Of a stretch of 64,000 bases of DNA, positions 63,601-64,000 are shown in pieces. This DNA comes from Pristionchus mayeri (taxonomy: Eukaryota; Nematoda; Chromadorea; Rhabditida; Neodiplogasteridae). Both the position numbers and the translations under genes were made by a program. Positions within the stretch are counted from its first letter, which is position 1. Each line of letters starts with the position of its first letter. The stretch is from assembly GCA_036245805.1 (NCBI GenBank), contig BTRK01000003.1, forward strand, positions 15,044,464 through 15,108,463, in the 5' to 3' direction. Under the pieces are notes generated by a model. That model saw nothing but the letters and a program-made list of their open reading frames with translations, had not been told where the DNA came from and searched no databases.

Positions 63601-63839
63601 TTAGTTGTGCTTCAAAAGGTTTACAAATGATCGATACCTAAGCATGCGACGATAGATCGAAAATTTATCGTACAAAAATTATTATAAGCAACAGATACCA
63701 ATTACCTTCGTAGTCATTCCACATTGGATGGAAGTAGTGGAGAGTCAGTACTCTCAAACACATTTCAGCCAACAAGCAGACGCTACAGCGATCAGGCTGG
63801 GTCAGCTCGCCCGGATATCATGGATGCCCCGGGCTGCAG
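57625..63839 (+). CDS. Secreted protein, probably CUB-containing (3' incomplete)
   Basis: Ten exons join in phase: 57625-57673, 57738-57802, 57969-58081, 60280-60343, 60590-60683, 60806-60877, 61130-61188, 61503-61579, 62043-62161 and 63769-63839 (261 codons so far). ATG 57625 opens a signal peptide (MISRAICGLLLAFFVAEA). The N-terminal domain has DALCAVSCRIFAS, VTIVNANANLVAGPLVLYVV, SATPFTIKQAPLEGQ and FTMEVNGPIVSIMWDYYDF. The last exon reads SGWVSSPGYHGCPGLQ, like the opening of a CUB-type domain. I do not recognise the N-terminal domain by name. Extracellular location follows from the signal peptide; a role in gut or epidermal defence is only a guess from similar nematode proteins. The last exon ends with a good donor, so the gene continues past the window. 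Intron 3 holds decayed copies of exon 3. Confidence 0.75.
58979..59367. repeat. 0.4 kb foldback in intron 3
   Basis: CAATATATGCAGAAATT at the left mirrors AATTTCTGCATATATTG at the right; the arms include GAGTGGGATCATG and GATAGAAGCTTACTTTCAAC. The loop is GC-rich (GGCGGCGAGAGCGGCAGGCG). Confidence 0.8.
59395..59950 (+). pseudogene. Decayed copies of exon 3
   Basis: Three fragments resemble exon 3 (57969-58081): CTGATTCAAATGCGTAAGGG with ATTCTACAGGTGCG at 59456-59490; GCGCTCTGTGCTCTCGCTTG through GATTCGAGAAAGATGGCGAT and AATCTGCTGATGCCCAAGG at 59660-59735; and CTGCTAATTCAGAAGGGATC at 59922-59944. None keeps both the frame and the splice sites. Confidence 0.65.
61276..61355. promoter_or_regulatory. 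Cluster of three TGTTTCA motifs in intron 7
   Basis: ATCATGAAACACATTCGACT is followed by GAAACACATT (minus-strand cores 61276-61282, 61291-61297) and then the plus-strand GCGAATGTGTTTCACAA (61349-61355). The left and right parts (TGAAACACATTCG and CGAATGTGTTTCA) are inverted copies, so the region may be the rest of a foldback. Confidence 0.4.
62203..63233. repeat. 1.0 kb foldback in the intron before the last exon
   Basis: TGAGGCCGTTTGTGTAAGAA with TCGAGCA at the left mirrors TGCTCGATTCTTAGGCAAAC with AGCCTCA at the right. The arms are about 490 bp with high identity; the centre is a CT-rich palindrome. The termini carry GTAAGAATCG, as in the 2901 and 47953 copies. Confidence 0.88.
63406..63469. 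repeat. Perfect 27 bp hairpin
   Basis: AGTAATGAATTGATTGTAAG with TATCTGT is mirrored exactly after the 10 nt loop GCCGAAGACT. It lies in the last intron seen, between the foldback and exon 63769-63839. Its size fits a pre-miRNA-like or siRNA-producing hairpin, or a very young short inverted repeat. Confidence 0.75.
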
Positions 63840-64000
63840 GTGAGCGATGTTGTAGGCTTTTGTATGAGGCTCCCCTCACTTTAGCTGTCCATTCACATAC
63901 ACTAGGGTTGCCAGGTTCGTTGGAAATCTCTTAATTTCGTGTGAAATCTCACCGCTATGACACATCGATAGAGCTTGTGAAATGAGACGAGTTTGCGATC
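63840..64000 (+). other. Start of the next intron; window end
   Basis: Begins with the donor GTGAGCG and continues to the window edge without a recognisable exon. Confidence 0.4.

Overview
The window looks like a nematode chromosome, most likely a rhabditid or diplogastrid relative (inference). Reasons: very intron-rich genes with 30-150 nt exons and GT/AG introns, a class-str-type serpentine chemoreceptor, a FERM gene of the PTPN3/PTPN4 (C. elegans ptp-1) class, BEL/Pao, mariner and maT-like elements, and about 38 copies of TGTTTCA, the core associated with nematode 21U-RNA (piRNA) promoters. All exon models, counts and repeat boundaries were read by eye; nothing was computed or searched.

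Layout. 0.5-1.6 kb: tandem units each carrying one TGTTTCA motif. 2.9-3.9 kb: a 1 kb foldback. 4.8-7.6 kb: a decaying histone cluster on the + strand, with a shortened H2A-like gene, an H4 C-terminal relic, an H2A pseudogene, and an H2A-H2B chimeric frame ending in a histone 3' stem-loop. 7.8-19.6 kb (- strand): sixteen phase-consistent exons encoding the FERM domain and first linker of a PTPN4-type phosphatase; its introns hold a tRNA-Thr, two large foldbacks, a small hairpin element, a non-autonomous mariner-like element and a full mariner. 19.6-37.3 kb: no gene recognised; GA/CT-rich DNA, dispersed short palindromes, three arrays with TGTTTCA motifs, and a maT-like remnant. 37.3-46.4 kb (- strand): a five-exon Ig-like gene (5' end not found) whose 8.2 kb last intron contains a BEL/Pao retrotransposon with nearly identical LTRs and an hAT-type MITE. 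47.7-52.2 kb (- strand): a complete eleven-exon chemoreceptor gene (338 aa) with a foldback in its last intron. 53.3-56.7 kb: a foldback carrying a second mariner, then a frameshifted maT transposon. 57.6 kb to the right edge (+ strand): a secreted, probably CUB-containing protein gene, incomplete at the window end.

The coding genes are unrelated to one another. Four things stand out: (1) a bipartite motif, TGTTTCAC-N8-YAWATTC, repeated in arrays and introns, which I read as candidate piRNA promoters; (2) the H2A-H2B chimera; (3) long foldbacks, three of which share terminal sequence; (4) a very common 60-70 bp CT/GA palindrome with a GGTCAGAG-like loop.
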